A DNA stretch of 64,000 bases from Pseudomonadota bacterium (GTDB lineage: Bacteria > Pseudomonadota > Gammaproteobacteria > Burkholderiales > Gallionellaceae), in the NCBI GenBank assembly GCA_021800795.1, contig JAJYYO010000006.1, positions 1-64,000 on the forward strand, read 5' to 3'. Both the position numbers and the translations under genes were made by a program. The stretch's first letter is position 1; each line of letters begins with the position of its first letter. Under the pieces are notes generated by a model, which had not been told where the DNA came from, did no database searches, and saw nothing but the letters and a program-made list of their open reading frames with translations. Positions 35,491 through 44,854 of this stretch are shown one piece after another.

Positions 35491-37196
35491 TGCTGTTGCA
35501 GGCACTGGTGGCAGTACGCGACTTGTCCCGCCTGCACGATATCGCCGCCATCCTGTTCCGTTACGGTTTCGGCGACATCGCAAGCCGGATGGGGCTGACG
35601 CATGCGCTGGATCGCGCCGGCATGCGCCACACCTCGGAATACGCGAACCTGCCGCCGCCCGTACGGCTGCGACGGGCGCTCGAAGAGATGGGGCCGACTT
35701 TCGTCAAGCTCGGCCAGTTGCTTGCTACCCGGGTGGATTTGTTCGAACCCGAATGGATTGCCGAATTCGGCAAACTGCAAGACAGCGCACCACCGGTGCC
35801 TTACGCCGACATCCGTGAGCAGCTCACCGAGGATCTGGGCGCTGCGCCCGAAGAGATATTCAAGCATTTCAACAGAGAGCCGCTGGCTGCCGCCTCTATC
35901 GCACAGGTTTACCGCGCCCGCCTGGAGGACGACAGCGAAGTAGTGGTCAAGGTGCGCCGGCCCGGCATCCGTCCGGTGATCGAGGCCGACCTGCGCTGGC
36001 TGATGCGCCTGTCGGAACTGGCCGAATCGGAAAGTCCGGAGCTGCGCAGCTTTCGTCCCAGGGAAGTGGTGCGTCAGTTTGCCCTGTCGCTCAGACGTGA
36101 GCTCGATTTTTCAGTCGAATGTCGCAACGCAGAGCATATCAGACAAAATTTCGCCAACTACCCCGGCACGGCGGAAGCAGCGACCGAAACGCCGCTCATT
36201 GTCATCCCGCGCGTCTACTGGCAGTGGACCGGTGAGCGGGTATGCGTGCAGGAATACATAGAAGGCATCCCCGGGCGCCACCTTCAGGCAGTGGATGAGG
36301 CAGGGCTGGATCGCAGGATACTCGCCCGGCTGGGCGCTCGCGCGGTGCTGAAGATGATCGTCGAGGATGGCTTCTTTCACGCCGACCCGCACCCCGGCAA
36401 CGTGTTCTATTTGCCCGGCAACCGCATCGCCTTCATCGATTTCGGCATGGTGGGGCGGCTGACCGACGAACGCCGTGAACAGTTAATTCACCTGCTGCTG
36501 GCACTGGTGCGCCATGAACCAAAACGGGTGCTCGATGTGCTGCTCGACTGGACCGGCGACGGGGTACAGGACGAGGCCGGGCTCACACTGGAAATCCAGA
36601 TCTTCCTTGACCAATACCACGGTCTGCCGCTGAAGCAGCTCAGTCTGGGCGGCATGCTCTCCGATATGGTGGCCATCCTGCGCCAGCATCATTTGATGCT
36701 GCCCGCCGATCTGGCTCTGCTGATCAAGGCCTTTATTTCTCTGGAGGGCATGGGACGCGAACTTGATCCCGACTTCGACATCGCCGCTGAGGCCATGCCG
36801 ATGCTGGAGCAATTGCTGCGCGCGCGTTACACGCCACTCGCGCTCATCAAACGCGGCGGGCAGGCGGTGACTGAAGCGCTGACGTTGATCGCAGGACTGC
36901 CCCACGATCTCTCACGGCTGTTGCGCGCAGCGCGTCGCGGCCGGCTGGAAATCCACATCGATGTCGCCAATTTAAAGCATGTCGGCAATCAGCTCGACGG
37001 TGCTGCCAACCGCCTGGTAATCGGCATCGTAGTCGCCGCCCTCATCGTGGGTTCCTCCATCGTCACGACCGTATCCGGCGTCTCCAGCCTGTTTGGCCTG
37101 CCTGTGCTGAGTCTGTTCGGCTTCCTCTGCGCCGGAATAGGCGGGTTGTGGCTGATACTGTCCATCTGGAGAAGCAGCCGCGCCGACCGGGAGTAA
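35490..37196 (+). CDS. ABC1/UbiB-family atypical kinase-like protein
   Basis: A 568-residue protein. The family KxGQ motif is at 73-76 (KLGQLLATR). The Ala-rich loop AAASIAQVYRA replaces a Gly-rich loop, VVVKVRRPG holds the conserved Lys, and HADPHPGN and DFGMVG complete the site. Two hydrophobic C-terminal segments (IGIVVAALIVGSSIVTTV, VLSLFGFLCAGIGGLWLIL) match UbiB anchors. UbiB aids ubiquinone synthesis or lipid extraction; the MCE operon location suggests lipid handling rather than the ubi pathway. The TAA stop forms the left target duplication of the adjacent element. Confidence 0.88.
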   Translation: MLLQALVAVRDLSRLHDIAAILFRYGFGDIASRMGLTHALDRAGMRHTSEYANLPPPVRLRRALEEMGPTFVKLGQLLATRVDLFEPEWIAEFGKLQDSAPPVPYADIREQLTEDLGAAPEEIFKHFNREPLAAASIAQVYRARLEDDSEVVVKVRRPGIRPVIEADLRWLMRLSELAESESPELRSFRPREVVRQFALSLRRELDFSVECRNAEHIRQNFANYPGTAEAATETPLIVIPRVYWQWTGERVCVQEYIEGIPGRHLQAVDEAGLDRRILARLGARAVLKMIVEDGFFHADPHPGNVFYLPGNRIAFIDFGMVGRLTDERREQLIHLLLALVRHEPKRVLDVLLDWTGDGVQDEAGLTLEIQIFLDQYHGLPLKQLSLGGMLSDMVAILRQHHLMLPADLALLIKAFISLEGMGRELDPDFDIAAEAMPMLEQLLRARYTPLALIKRGGQAVTEALTLIAGLPHDLSRLLRAARRGRLEIHIDVANLKHVGNQLDGAANRLVIGIVVAALIVGSSIVTTVSGVSSLFGLPVLSLFGFLCAGIGGLWLILSIWRSSRADRE

Positions 37197-37463
37197 GGAC
37201 TCGTTCATGAATAACTTGGACTTACGTTGCCGTGTATTCGGGATGGATGCAAGGCGCGAAGCGTGGCGAATGGTTGTTCCATTCGCAAGCTTTGCAACGC
37301 CGCAGACGCCAGAATACACGGCAACCCTCCGGGCTGTGGTCGCTTTGGGCGCACCCCGGCGTTGCGAGCCGCTTGTTGTGAATGACACAACCGCACGGCT
37401 CGCGCCTTGAGCTGCATCCCAAAGCGACCTCAGCATAAGTCCAAGTTATTCATGAACGAGCCC
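37197..37463. mobile_element. 267-bp MITE-like element with 30-bp inverted ends
   Basis: Ends at 37197-37226 and 37434-37463 are inverted copies of GGACTCGTTCATGAATAACT and onward, with two mismatches in 30. Flanking TAA trinucleotides (37194-37196, which is the upstream stop codon, and 37464-37466) look like a 3-bp duplication. The interior has further perfect inverted repeats: GTTGCCGTGTATTC (37226-37239) with 37312-37325, and GGTCGCTTTGGG (37338-37349) with 37418-37429. No intact gene lies inside. A TNA duplication fits some IS5-family elements; the family is inference. Confidence 0.75.
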
Positions 37464-37489
37464 TAAGCAACACAACGAATTGGTTTTGT

Positions 37490-38371
37490 TTAACGTCCGG
37501 CGCGCAGAGCGGCGATGCGCTCATCCAGCGGCGGATGGGTCATGAACAAACGGCTCATGCCAGTACCGCCGGATATGCCGGAGGCGGCCATCTCGGATGG
37601 CAAGGATACCTGCTCGTGATTGATCTTCAGGCGTTCCAGCGCTGCGATCATCTTTTCACGACCGGCAAGCTGCGCAGCACCCGCATCGGCGCGAAATTCG
37701 CGTTGACGCGAGAACCACATCACGATGAGGCTGGCCAATACGCCCAGCACCAGTTGCGCTGCAATTTCTGCAATAAAGGTGCCGATGCCGGGCCCACGCT
37801 GTTCGCCCTCCCTGCGCAGCAACGAATCGACAAAAATCCCGAACAGTCTGGAGAAGAACACCACAAAGGTGTTCACTACGCCCTGAATCAGCGTCAGCGT
37901 CACCATATCGCCGTTGGCGACATGACTGATTTCGTGCGCCAGCACCGCCTCCGCCTCATCGCGGCTCATACTCCGCAACAACGCGGTGCTCACCGCCACC
38001 AGCGCCTCATTCCTGTTCCAGCCGGTGGCAAAGGCATTCACGTCCGGGGCATCGTAAATCGCCACTTCCGGCATGCCGATGCCGACGGACTGCGCCTGAC
38101 GCCGTACGGTTTCCATCAGCCAGCGTTCGGTCGGATCGGCAGGCGCAATGATAATCTGTGCGCCCACCATACGTTTTGCCGACCATTTGGAGAGAAACAG
38201 GGAAACGATAGAACCGGCAAAGCCGATCACCAGCGACATCACCAACAGCGCGTTGAAGTTGATCGTAGCGCTCTGCTCCAGCATGCGATCGACACCCAGC
38301 AGGCGCAAGGTGATATTGATCACGAACAAGACCGCCAGATTGGTCAGAATAAACAGAAAAATTCGTTTCAT
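37490..38371 (-). CDS. htpX: Membrane protease HtpX
   Basis: A 293-residue M48 zinc protease. The N-terminus has two membrane segments ([38 protein letters not shown]). The zinc motif HEISH is in [15 protein letters not shown] and the third ligand in [12 protein letters not shown]. It degrades misfolded membrane proteins together with FtsH, whose regulators HflKC are also in this window. The C-terminus ends [14 protein letters not shown], typical for the family. Confidence 0.95.
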   Translation of the reverse strand: MKRIFLFILTNLAVLFVINITLRLLGVDRMLEQSATINFNALLVMSLVIGFAGSIVSLFLSKWSAKRMVGAQIIIAPADPTERWLMETVRRQAQSVGIGMPEVAIYDAPDVNAFATGWNRNEALVAVSTALLRSMSRDEAEAVLAHEISHVANGDMVTLTLIQGVVNTFVVFFSRLFGIFVDSLLRREGEQRGPGIGTFIAEIAAQLVLGVLASLIVMWFSRQREFRADAGAAQLAGREKMIAALERLKINHEQVSLPSEMAASGISGGTGMSRLFMTHPPLDERIAALRAGR

Positions 38372-38539
38372 CGTGATCTCCCAACATGCGGCTTAACGCA
38401 AATTTGCGCAACGATTGCCGGTTAAATGAGGCTGATCCCTCGTTTTTTCAAGTACCGACGCAAGCGATAAATTCCCCGTGCAGCTCATCGAGGCGAGCGT
38501 GACTTGACAACAGCCTGACTAGGCAACTAAGCTTCCGGC

Positions 38540-39856
38540 ATGCTCTCTCTTATCAACCAGAATCTGCAAGCTCCCTTGAACGATCCCATTACCGGCTTTC
38601 TCAATCGTACCGACTGTTTTGACGCCGTCGCTCAACTGGCCTCCCGGGCCACGTCTGAACGCCCGCTCTCCATCGTCTGGATTGCGCTGGATCGAATAAA
38701 ACAGATCAATGAATCCTTCGGACATCAGGGTGGGGACGTGGTGATATTCCAGATCGCCAGCCGTCTGCGCAACAAGTCAGGAACTGACGCGCTCTGGTTC
38801 CGCATGGCAGGGGATGAATTCGTATGCCTCTCGCCTGTCGGCAATTCGGAGCTGGCACATCAGTTCGCGTCAACCTTGCTGAACGAAATTCAAGCTCCCC
38901 TGCCCTTGAATAATCTGCTGCTCCACCCTTCGGCCAGCCTGGGCGTGGCAATACTGGAAACAGACGAGACGCCCTCCGCCTGTCTGGAGCGTGCCGACCG
39001 CGCCATGAACTCGGCCAAGCGCGCGGGGGGAGGACGCGTGGAGAGCTCCAGCCCGGAGGCAATACCCGGGCGATGGGGCGTTCATCTGGCTCATCACGAA
39101 CTGCAAATCGAAAACCAACTGCACCTTGCCATCGGACAAGGGGGACTGTGCCTGCATTACCAGCCCTGCGTTGACAATGAAGGTCGCATCTCGTCTGTCG
39201 AGGCGCTGATGCGCTGCACCAGCCACCCGCTGTCACCAAACGAATTCATACCGATCGCCGAAAAAACAGGGCTGATTATTCGTCTGGGAGAATGGAGCCT
39301 GCTGGAAGGAGCGCGCTTTGCAAAGCGTCTTGCCGCCAGCGGGCAGCATACAACGGTGTCCATCAACGTCTCGCGTGCGCAATTTTCCGCGCAAAACTTT
39401 CCGCAGACACTCCATGCCGCGCTGCTTTGCGCCGATGTCAATCCCGGGCTGATTGAACTGGAGCTCACCGAATCGCTGTTCATGGACAATTCCAGCACGG
39501 TACAGACAAATCTGCGCGCCACGCTGGATGCCGGCATAAAAATCGCCATAGACGATTTCGGCACGGGTTATTCGTGTCTGGCAACACTCAAGGACATCAG
39601 CGCGGGCAAGATCAAGATAGACCGCGCCTTTGTCGTCGCACTGCCTCACGACCGCCGCGCATTATCCGTGGTCAGGTCAATAGCCCGCCTTGGCGAGGAT
39701 CTGGGGATGCTGGTTGTTGCAGAAGGCGTTGAAAGCCAGGATCAGGTTGATTCCCTGCTGGATGCAGGCGTTCACATCATACAGGGTTATATTCACGCCC
39801 GCCCGATGCCGGAGGAGAGCCTCCTGGCATGGCTTATGAACAGGAAAAACACATGA
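38540..39856 (+). CDS. GGDEF-EAL domain protein with altered GGDEF site
   Basis: A 438-residue cytoplasmic cyclic-di-GMP signalling protein. Residues about 10-165 are a GGDEF domain with the active site AGDEF (residues 90-94) instead of GGDEF. Residues about 185-430 are an EAL domain with EALMR at 221, NVSRAQF, ELTES, the double Asp in IDDFGTGYS, KIDRAF and VAEGVE, so phosphodiesterase activity is expected. No membrane or sensor domain precedes it. The next gene, an HDOD protein, overlaps by four bases. Confidence 0.9.
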   Translation: MLSLINQNLQAPLNDPITGFLNRTDCFDAVAQLASRATSERPLSIVWIALDRIKQINESFGHQGGDVVIFQIASRLRNKSGTDALWFRMAGDEFVCLSPVGNSELAHQFASTLLNEIQAPLPLNNLLLHPSASLGVAILETDETPSACLERADRAMNSAKRAGGGRVESSSPEAIPGRWGVHLAHHELQIENQLHLAIGQGGLCLHYQPCVDNEGRISSVEALMRCTSHPLSPNEFIPIAEKTGLIIRLGEWSLLEGARFAKRLAASGQHTTVSINVSRAQFSAQNFPQTLHAALLCADVNPGLIELELTESLFMDNSSTVQTNLRATLDAGIKIAIDDFGTGYSCLATLKDISAGKIKIDRAFVVALPHDRRALSVVRSIARLGEDLGMLVVAEGVESQDQVDSLLDAGVHIIQGYIHARPMPEESLLAWLMNRKNT

Positions 39857-40710
39857 CACCCCCCTATTCCACAGTCGAGTCGCAACTGGAAAGCTCTTTG
39901 TACAAAATCGGCATCCCGCCGCGCCCTGCCATACTCGACCGCATCCACGCGGAAATGCAGAAGGATGAACCCGACTTTAAACAACTATCCGACATCATCT
40001 CAGCCGATGTCGCCCTCTCGGCGAGCCTGATCAGCATCACCAACTCGCCCTACTTCGGTTTGCGCGGCCATGTGCATTCGACCCGGGAGGCCATGATGGT
40101 ACTGGGCCTTAATATCACCAGCAAGGCAATTGCCGGTATCGCCATGCGACACGCTTTCCCCCAGTCGCCGCACCTCGAACGTTTCTGGGATGCCTCGGCC
40201 CGCATCGCACGGCTCTCCGGCTGGCTTGCACAGCGTATCACCAAACTGAGCGCCGACGATGCCTACACCTTCGGACTGTTCCGCGATTGCGGCATACCGA
40301 TACTGCTGTCCCATTTTCCCGAATACACCGGAATACTGAAAGAGGCCAACCACGACGCCGCCCGCAGTTTCACCGACATTGAGGACATTGTGTTGCCCAC
40401 CAACCATGCCGTGGTAGGCTATGTGCTGGCACAAAACTGGTGGCTCTCCGACGAAACCATCCTGTCCATACGCCACCATCACAATGCGGACATCCTGAGC
40501 ACCCCTGCCATCCCGCCCTCGATGAACAGCCGACAGATGATCGCCATCGCACAACTGGCCGAACACCTGTTGCAGCAGCACTCAGGCCTCAGCATCACTC
40601 AGGAATGGGTCAAGCTGGGATCCGCCTGCCTGCATCTGCTCAGGCTCGCCGAAGACGACATAAAGAAACTTCTTGCGGAAGCAATCCCGGTAATCGAAGC
40701 CGAAAACTGA
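39853..40710 (+). CDS. HDOD domain signalling protein
   Basis: A 285-residue HDOD protein (residues about 20-215; MQKDEPDFKQLSDIISADVA, SLISITNSPYFGL, GLFRDCGIPILLSHF, TNHAVVGYVLAQNWWL, ILSIRHHHN). HDOD domains resemble HD phosphohydrolases but usually lack the catalytic set and act in regulation. The ATG at 39853 has AGGA before it and overlaps the GGDEF-EAL stop (ATGA), so the two proteins are probably made together. Confidence 0.88.
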   Translation: MTPPYSTVESQLESSLYKIGIPPRPAILDRIHAEMQKDEPDFKQLSDIISADVALSASLISITNSPYFGLRGHVHSTREAMMVLGLNITSKAIAGIAMRHAFPQSPHLERFWDASARIARLSGWLAQRITKLSADDAYTFGLFRDCGIPILLSHFPEYTGILKEANHDAARSFTDIEDIVLPTNHAVVGYVLAQNWWLSDETILSIRHHHNADILSTPAIPPSMNSRQMIAIAQLAEHLLQQHSGLSITQEWVKLGSACLHLLRLAEDDIKKLLAEAIPVIEAEN

Positions 40711-40712
40711 AT

Positions 40713-40943
40713 CTAAAACCGGACTTGTTGCATATACAGTTGCTCAACTTTGACGCGAGCCCACGGCGTCCTTCGCAAAAATTTCAAGCTGGATTTGATA
40801 CTGGGATCATGGCTGAAGCAGCGCACCGGTACGGCGGCAGCCATGGCTTCCCAACCGATGTTCTCGGACAACTGCGTGACGATGGCCTCCAAAGTAACGC
40901 CTTCGGGCGGGGAACGGGGAACTGAATTTTTAATGGTATCCAT
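40713..40943 (-). CDS. VF530-family DNA-binding protein
   Basis: A 76-residue protein of the VF530/DUF2132 family: GVTLEAIVTQLSENIGWEAM and the C-terminal signature DPSIKSSLKFLRRTPWARVK. The solved family member is a small helical fold proposed to bind DNA. It converges with the HDOD gene, with only two bases between the stop codons. Confidence 0.88.
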   Translation of the reverse strand: MDTIKNSVPRSPPEGVTLEAIVTQLSENIGWEAMAAAVPVRCFSHDPSIKSSLKFLRRTPWARVKVEQLYMQQVRF

Positions 40944-41069
40944 CCCGGCATTTTACAGGCGATTGCCCATCTTTGGCATTTGCAACGGGCTTCCTGAATT
41001 CCGGCCTGCGCCCGGAAAATCAGTTGAATCAATTACAGCATGAGTGAGCAGCGGGTAGCCACCTTGCGG

Positions 41070-42275
41070 CTAACTGCTGTACATGTATTCCCGCGTGAGT
41101 GGCAATTGAATGGCCGCTGTATTTGTAAGCTTGCACGCGAGAACCTGATAGACATTTATCCAGCCATGGGAAAAAGCATGGGCGCAACCTGCCAGATAGA
41201 TTTCCCAGATACGAAACCGCCGTTCTCCAGCGACGGCGACCGCCTGGTCGCGGTTCGATTCGAGGCGACTGGCCCATTCGTGACAGGTGCGCGCATAATG
41301 ACGCCGCAGCGACTCTACATCGGCCACCTCCAGTCCGGCCGCCGCCATTTCTTTCAACGCCAGACTAAGGTGCGGCAACTCTCCGTCAGGGAAAACGTAT
41401 TGGTCGATAAATTCTCCAGCACCGGAGACGAGCTCCCGACTTTCCACATCGCTTGTGGTGATGCCATGGTTCAACACCAGGCCGTCGTCCGTCAGAAGCT
41501 TGCATATCTTGCCAAAATACATGGGAAGATTCTTCAATCCCACGTGCTCGAACATGCCGATACTCGCAATTTTGTCAAACACACCGTCGTCAGGCAAGTC
41601 GCGGTAATCGCGCAACTCAACCGTGCAGCGCTCCTGCAAACCTTCCGCCAGAATACGGCTTTGGACATACTCGAATTGGTTTTTCGATAGGGTGATCCCA
41701 GTGGCAACTGCGCCATACTTCTTTGCCGCTCGCAGAATCAACGCCCCCCAGCCGCAGCCTATATCGAGAAAACGTTCGCCCGGTTTAATCATCAGCTTGT
41801 TCAGAATATGATCCAGCTTCTGTTCCTGTGCCGTTTCCAGAGAGTCATCCTCGTGCCGGTAATAAGCGCATGAATAAACCATGTTTCGGTCAAGGAACAT
41901 GGCATAGAAATCGTTCGAGACATCGTAATGATATTCGATAGCCTCGCGGTCTCGTCTGTGGCTGTGGTGCCTGAAGAAATGAAATCTTGCACGTTGGCTG
42001 GCAGCGACGCTGCTAACCAGACTTTCTGCGATTCTGAATATCTCGTGAATCGATCCCTCGACGCGTATGTGTCCATCCACAAATGCCTCGCCCAGCTTAT
42101 TAAGGTCGGGCGGCGTAAAATACCGGAGCGCCGACAGCTTTGGGATATAGACCGTAACGGTGGGTTCAGCGGAAAGATTAAACTCGCGCCCGTTCCATAA
42201 CACGACCCGCAACGGAATGATAAAGTTGGCAGGGATGCGTTTGAACAATTTTTCAAGGCGGTATTCAATAAACAT
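41070..42275 (-). CDS. cfa: Cyclopropane-fatty-acyl-phospholipid synthase family protein
   Basis: A 401-residue SAM-dependent enzyme that adds a methylene bridge to unsaturated acyl chains of membrane phospholipids. The N-terminal lipid-binding domain (residues about 1-95) is followed by EYHYDVSNDFYAMFLD, YSCAYYRHEDDSLETAQEQK, the SAM motif FLDIGCGWGAL, ITLSKNQFEY, SIGMFEHVGLKN and DQYVFPDGELPHL. All are typical of CFA synthases of normal length. Confidence 0.92.
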   Translation of the reverse strand: MFIEYRLEKLFKRIPANFIIPLRVVLWNGREFNLSAEPTVTVYIPKLSALRYFTPPDLNKLGEAFVDGHIRVEGSIHEIFRIAESLVSSVAASQRARFHFFRHHSHRRDREAIEYHYDVSNDFYAMFLDRNMVYSCAYYRHEDDSLETAQEQKLDHILNKLMIKPGERFLDIGCGWGALILRAAKKYGAVATGITLSKNQFEYVQSRILAEGLQERCTVELRDYRDLPDDGVFDKIASIGMFEHVGLKNLPMYFGKICKLLTDDGLVLNHGITTSDVESRELVSGAGEFIDQYVFPDGELPHLSLALKEMAAAGLEVADVESLRRHYARTCHEWASRLESNRDQAVAVAGERRFRIWEIYLAGCAHAFSHGWINVYQVLACKLTNTAAIQLPLTREYMYSS

Positions 42276-42414
42276 TGCGATCCTTAACCTGCGATGCGGA
42301 CGCCCTGACGTGCCAGGGCAAAGCCGTTATTATTTCTGCCAGGCGCAGTCAGGTCAGGCACAGGAGTCACCCACTGCGACTTCATGGGCCCATCGCCTTT
42401 CCCATACATTCATG

Positions 42415-42447
42415 ACGGTATCCCGATATTCCGGTTTAACGATCGAT
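42415..42447 (-). repeat. 33-base copy of a segment of the Pal-like gene
   Basis: ACGGTATCCCGATATTCCGG and the following 13 bases recur at 44477-44509 inside the Pal-like gene with a single difference. On the minus strand both read the peptide SIVKPEYRDTV. Here it lies in a 285-base intergenic stretch between the DegQ and Cfa genes, inside a short open frame that continues as MNVWERRWAHEV; I do not recognise that frame. Confidence 0.6.
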
Positions 42448-42560
42448 AGTCGCCCTGGTGTCCTCGTAAGAGCCAGATCGACGACTTACTTCTTAACGTC
42501 ATTACCGGCACCGGCTGAGTGAAAATACTTTCACATTCAGCTTCACCTCATCTCGCCCTC

Positions 42561-44084
42561 TCATTTCAATTGAATCACAACAAACAGGCTTGCACCGTTG
42601 CGTTTAACGAGGAGCAGTGTGCGATTCGGTGACTTGCCAAGCGCATTCTGAAGGTCGCTGACGTTAATAATCGGCTCGCGATTGGCTTCTACTATGAGAT
42701 CGCCGACCTGTAGGTTTGCCATTGATGCGGGACTTTCCAGGTCAACGCCTGAGATGAGCACCCCCTTCTCACCTTGCAGGTCGAATTGCATGGCCAGTTC
42801 CGGCGTCAGCGTCTGCACGCTCAGGCCAAGCTTGGCCAATTGATCTGCCGCCTTGCCGAACGGCTTGGACGTCGTAGTCGTTTCGGCGGTCAACTTGCCG
42901 ATTGTCGCGCTGAATGTTCGCTCCTTGCCGTCCCGGATCACATCGATCTTGACGCCGCTGCCAGGCGCAGTCGCCGCAACGAGATTGCGCAGTTGCCGCG
43001 TATCTCGCACCTCCTTGCCATCCAGGCGCACAATGACATCGCCAGCCTTTAGCCCGGCTTTTTCCGCCGGGGAATCCTTGTTGACCTGCGACACAAGCGC
43101 ACCCTTTGTGTCTGGCAAATGAAACTGATCGGCCAGTTCCTTGTTGAGGTCTTGAATAACAATCCCCAGCATGCCGCGAGTAATTTCTTCGCCCTTGATC
43201 AGGGTAGGCAACATGGCCTTGATCATGTTTGAAGGAATGGCGAAGCCCACGCCAGCAGATTGACCCTCGCCGCCGAAACTCGCGCCGCCGGTGGCGATGG
43301 CGCTATTCATGCCGACAACTTCACCCCGCATGTTGACGAGCGGTCCTCCAGAGTTGCCGGGGTTGATCGGCGCGTCGGTCTGAAGAAAATCCTCATAAGC
43401 TGCGATACCCACATCCGAGCGTCCTTTTGCGCTGATAATACCGCTGGTGACGGTCTGCACAAGCCCAAATGGTGCGCCTACCGCCATCACAAGATGGCCG
43501 ACTTCCAGGGCATCTGAATTGCCCAACTCTACGATTTGCAAATCGTTTGGGACATCGCCCGTTATTTTTATGATCGCAACATCCGTCTTCGGATCAACCC
43601 CTATAATTTTGGCATCGAAGCTGCGCTTGTCAGCGAGTTGCACCTTAATCTTGTCCACATTGCTTATAACGTGGTAGTTGGTCAGGATATAGCCCTGCTT
43701 GTCAAGAATCATCCCCGACCCCATGCCGCTCTGTGGAACTCTGAACTCTTTGGGTTGGCTATGGAGCTTCGGCTGCTGCCCAAAAAACTGATTGAAAAAA
43801 TCATCGCCAAATGGGAAGGCAAACGGAAATCCCTGGGATTGGATTGTCACTGTTTTTTCCGAATATACGCTGACGACCGCCGGTTTAATGTGCCTGGCCA
43901 CTGCAGCGAACGCCATCCCGAGTTGCTCTGCCGGAGCGATTACGGATACGCTGATGGAACCGGGAGCGGTGTACTTTGCAACGGGCGACTGGGTGGATCC
44001 CATGGTCGAGAGCAGGACGGCTGCAACGAATATTGCAATTCCGGCAGTGATGCCGATTGCACGCGATGCCTTGGAGATGTTCAT
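42561..44084 (-). CDS. DegP/DegQ-type periplasmic serine protease
   Basis: A 507-residue HtrA protein. An N-terminal hydrophobic segment (IGITAGIAIFVAAVLLSTMG) exports or anchors it. The triad is His in LTNYHVI, Asp in DPKTDVAII and Ser in GNSGGPL. Two PDZ domains follow (RGMLGIVIQDLNKELADQF; LGLSVQTLTPELAMQFDL). It degrades and refolds damaged envelope proteins. The loop before the triad (FPFAFPFGDDFFNQFFGQQ) is Phe/Pro-rich, as in LA loops of DegP/DegQ. Confidence 0.93.
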   Translation of the reverse strand: MNISKASRAIGITAGIAIFVAAVLLSTMGSTQSPVAKYTAPGSISVSVIAPAEQLGMAFAAVARHIKPAVVSVYSEKTVTIQSQGFPFAFPFGDDFFNQFFGQQPKLHSQPKEFRVPQSGMGSGMILDKQGYILTNYHVISNVDKIKVQLADKRSFDAKIIGVDPKTDVAIIKITGDVPNDLQIVELGNSDALEVGHLVMAVGAPFGLVQTVTSGIISAKGRSDVGIAAYEDFLQTDAPINPGNSGGPLVNMRGEVVGMNSAIATGGASFGGEGQSAGVGFAIPSNMIKAMLPTLIKGEEITRGMLGIVIQDLNKELADQFHLPDTKGALVSQVNKDSPAEKAGLKAGDVIVRLDGKEVRDTRQLRNLVAATAPGSGVKIDVIRDGKERTFSATIGKLTAETTTTSKPFGKAADQLAKLGLSVQTLTPELAMQFDLQGEKGVLISGVDLESPASMANLQVGDLIVEANREPIINVSDLQNALGKSPNRTLLLVKRNGASLFVVIQLK

Positions 44085-44205
44085 GGATGTCCTTTAGTAA
44101 ATCAGATCGGTACGGACTTACCTCGCATAACAGTTCGTGCCTTGCATCTGAGAATCAGTTCTTTTTGCCTTGCGTGACATCATGAGTTGAACAGCCGGGT
44201 TCAGT

Positions 44206-44736
44206 TTATGGATTCAGATTGTGATCAAAATCAACCCGTCGATTCTCTTTCCAGCATTCTTCTGCATGGCAAGTAAGGCGCGGCTTTTCTTCTCCAAAGC
44301 TCACCGTCTTCATCTGGATCGCATAAACACCCAATATTTCCAGCGTCTTACGAACAGCTGTGGCACGCCTGTCGCCTAATGCGAGGTTGTATTCGCTACT
44401 ACCGCGTTCATCGCAATTGCCTTCCAATGTCACGGTATCATTGCCGTGAGACTTGATGAAATCAGCCTGCTGTTGTACGGTATCCCGATATTCCGGCTTA
44501 ACGATCGATTTATCAAAGTCAAAATAGACGCTCTTATTTTTAAGGTCTTGCAGTTGTTCAGCCAACTTCCTGGCGCTGATCTCTGCTTGTGACGGAATTG
44601 CGGTTTGAACTGCTGCAGGCGGCTGTACCGCAGGCTTTGTTTCAGGCTGTGCGGCCTGAGGCGGGCTCGTCTTGGGGGTGGAGGCGCATGCGGCAAGCAC
44701 CAGGCAAGCCGCGATAACTGTCATTAAATTTTTCAT
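44206..44736 (-). CDS. Pal-like OmpA-domain lipoprotein
   Basis: A 176-residue lipoprotein with signal MKNLMTVIAACLVLAAC (lipobox LAAC). A Pro/Ala/Gln-rich linker is followed by an OmpA C-terminal peptidoglycan-binding domain (VYFDFDKSIVKPEYRD, LEGNCDERGSSEYNLALGDRRA, KTVSFGEEKP, ENRRVDF). It resembles Pal but is not next to tolB or ybgF, so it may be a second copy. The end (TCHAEECWKENRR) has two cysteines. The start at 44736 is preferred because of the signal peptide. Confidence 0.85.
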   Translation of the reverse strand: MKNLMTVIAACLVLAACASTPKTSPPQAAQPETKPAVQPPAAVQTAIPSQAEISARKLAEQLQDLKNKSVYFDFDKSIVKPEYRDTVQQQADFIKSHGNDTVTLEGNCDERGSSEYNLALGDRRATAVRKTLEILGVYAIQMKTVSFGEEKPRLTCHAEECWKENRRVDFDHNLNP

Positions 44737-44854
44737 GTCCTGGCTCTCCCGTGTCAAGAGTTTGGTGTAGCCCACCTTGGTTCATTGTTCTGATACTGAC
44801 GAAGCTGCGGCCAGCATTTGCATATTGTCAACGATCATCGTTTGAGGCAACACG

